Assembly: GCA_021432635.1 (NCBI GenBank)
Contig: MU270050.1
Location: forward strand, 1-64,000
Length of the DNA stretch: 64,000 nucleotides
DNA from: Thozetella sp. PMI_491
Lineage: Eukaryota > Ascomycota > Sordariomycetes > Chaetosphaeriales > Chaetosphaeriaceae
Direction of reading: 5' to 3'
This document shows, one piece after another, positions 62,036-64,000 of the stretch. Both the position numbers and the translations under genes were made by a program. A model generated the notes under the pieces. It worked only from the letters and a program-made list of their open reading frames with translations. It was not told the origin of the DNA and searched no databases. Position 1 is the stretch's first letter. Each line of letters starts with the position of its first letter.

Positions 62036-64000
62036 TATATAAATCATTCCTATTATAATAAGAATCAATCAGGCATTATAAGACCAGTTAACTATACTTA
62101 AGTAAATAGACTAAAAGACTCTAAGATAAAGATCAGGAAGAAGGACGTAGTAAAGCTACTCCCTATCTTTAATCAGGGGTATTGTAAAGCCCTACTTACC
62201 TCTGGGTAATAGGCTAGTTTGCTACGCTCTCGAGGAGCTGGCTAGGCGAGGAATCAATAGTATATTAGGCTCTTTTATAAAGAGACTGACTCTTAAAGAG
62301 TATGAATTACTAGCGATCTAGCTGTGACTCGCCCTCTTTATACCTAGTGGGCGCCCCTACTACCCTCTGATGTAATAACTATTGTAAATGCCGCAGCTCC
62401 TAATAAAGGCTATAGCTTCTGGCACACGTTGCTGGCTATGCCTGCTTGTGGCCTTATAGGTATATCTAGGGAGGTAAGGCCTCTTGACACTTATAGCTCC
62501 TCTACTTTTTATAATCTTAGTATATATAGCTAGGGCTATCTACTTATAATACTTGTAATAAGTAGTCTAATCTATAATTAGGGCTAGTAGCTATAACATT
62601 TCTATACCTTAACTAATCATAGTAGTGTTATATATACTACCCTTTAGTATTATACACACAGACAACAGTTAATTAAAGAGAAAGCTTAAAGCTAACACTA
62701 CCTTTACCTATAAGAAGAGAAAGCCCTCGTCAAGTTTTTTTACAACAGGATACTCTTAGATATACGGTCCAAATTAAGTATATAGGTCTAATAACTCTCA
62801 GTCTTTACTTATTAATAACAAACCACTATATATAAAACGCCTAGTAAAAACTAATATTAACCTTAGGGCTAGGGTTAGGGTTAAAATAAGTGTTATAGGA
62901 TTATACTAAGTTAAGTATAAGTGATCGGCCCTACAAGTAGGGCCATATAATAAAGCCTTAACAAACTAAACAGTAGCTAATAAGCTCCTAAATTTACTAC
63001 ATCCTCTATAGTAGTTTTATAAAGTATTATATTGTATAACTCATACTCTATATCTCAGGTGTATTAACTATAAGGGTCCCTAGTTAGTCTCCTTAGTCTA
63101 ATATAGCTCTAGAAACAATTCCCTCTAACTGCCGCCTTACCTCTAATTATAAAGCTCATAGGATCAGCCTATACAACCATCGCCTTCCTTTTTCCTTTTT
63201 ATATCTTATACTATTATATTATATTCTTAATTTTCTACTAGCTTTCCCAGGGTTTCCTATAGGAATTTAACTCTAAGAGATGTCTCTCGTTTTAGCAGTA
63301 ATTTTAGCTCTAATCTAGCTTTATTCTTAAGTAAACTTAATTAAAACAGGTAATAATTATAGTAATAGTAATATGTTTAATCCCATTTTAGTTTGACTGC
63401 TGGGCCGGCCTAGATAGTAAAACCTCTATTATGTTTAACTATAATATTACTGATTGTCTTGTAACCTTGAGTTATTTAATATTCTAGTAAAACATTGCCC
63501 TAAGCCAGCTCTTTACTAAATATATTTAAGACGCTATTATATATTATTTTAAAGCTTGTTAGGCTGCTTGTGCGCTATGTTGTAAGTGTTGCAGCTCTGT
63601 AGTAGTGAATATACTTTACGAGCCTTAGTCCTTCCTCTTTATCCTAACCAGCTTATTTGTGGGGATTAGGGTCTATCCTGTCTGTAAGAAGAAAGGATAT
63701 AACGAGAAAGTGTGACAAGAGATAGAGGAGAGAAGGGATGGTGGGATTGGGCTAGTGGTTTAGAGAAATAGTATAGTCCTATATAATGTGTGTGGGATAG
63801 TATTTAATACTAGGAAGTGTGGGTGGTGCTTAGTAGTAGCTTATTGTAGGAAGTAGTATTAGAGAGAGGACTAGCCTTTATATAAAGAAAGTTGTGTTAA
63901 GAAGGTGGCTGTTGGTGATATTCTTATAAAGGAGGATATATAGGCTGGTACTGATTAGGCTATAGTGTTTAGTTTAACCCTAGAGGATAACCTTGACTCT
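62036..64000. other. Moderately RIP-mutated repeat sequence, no gene resolved
   Basis: Less AT-rich than the preceding block, with patches of near-normal composition (62150-62480, 63640-63850), but all frames are stopped and no family is recognisable. It includes a short telomere-like motif at 62863-62883. Confidence 0.5.
62863..62883 (+). repeat. Short interstitial telomere-like motif
   Basis: Reads ttagggc, then tagggttagggtta: about three units of the TTAGGG repeat common at fungal telomeres, with one C in place of a T. It is too short to be a telomere. Confidence 0.6.

Noticed and set aside
35000-64000. Centromere
   Set aside because: RIP-rich nested retroelements fit a regional fungal centromere, but nothing in sequence alone separates this from other heterochromatin; CENP-A mapping would be needed.

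Overview
The window looks like a filamentous ascomycete (Pezizomycotina) chromosome. Its genes have short GT-AG introns of about 50-80 bases and belong to families typical of these fungi. About 50 of the 64 kb is extremely AT-rich DNA in which CpA/TpG has become TpA, the mark of repeat-induced point mutation (RIP). No genus can be named from sequence alone.

Layout. (1) 1-20.6 kb: an AT-rich domain of RIP-degraded repeats with no intact gene, with related minisatellites near both ends and an A27 tract at its right edge. (2) About 20.7-34.8 kb: an island of normal composition with six loci. These are a Kelch-repeat membrane protein (minus, 584 aa, 6 exons), a membrane-anchored SGNH/GDSL hydrolase with a C-terminal fibronectin-like part (plus, 431 aa, 2 exons), a 5'-truncated pseudogene, a 2EXR-domain protein (plus, 299 aa, 1 exon), a cytochrome P450 pseudogene (minus, 3 exons) and a four-helix membrane protein of unknown family (minus, 752 aa, 5 exons). 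AT-rich inserts interrupt the island near 25.2-25.6 kb and 30.5-31.5 kb. (3) About 34.9-64 kb: a nested pile of RIP-degraded transposons.

The right pile can be read in detail. A Ty1/Copia element (35338-58888, matching 229-bp LTRs) carries two insertions. One is a 14.4-kb block of two chromodomain Gypsy elements in opposite orientation, joined exactly at an LTR end (37852-52227). The other is a Mutator-like DNA transposon with long terminal inverted repeats and an 8-bp target duplication (53524-57078), placed inside the Copia RNase H coding region. Beyond the Copia element lie a fold-back element (58954-59396) and a solo Gypsy LTR with a 5-bp target duplication (61592-62035). In the Gypsy pol, one reading frame can be followed from reverse transcriptase through integrase to chromodomain. 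It is broken by stops, and catalytic Asp codons have become Asn, as RIP predicts.

The island genes show no shared pathway. The Kelch and SGNH genes diverge from one 945-bp interval and may share a promoter. Exon structures were worked out by hand from reading frame, splice consensus and family resemblance; the four intact models close exactly in frame. I did not find a convincing new defence or metabolic system. The most unusual items are the inverted Gypsy dimer inside an in-frame-restorable Copia pol, a perfect triplicated repeat within the RIP-mutated Mutator-like element, and the related minisatellites bracketing the left domain.
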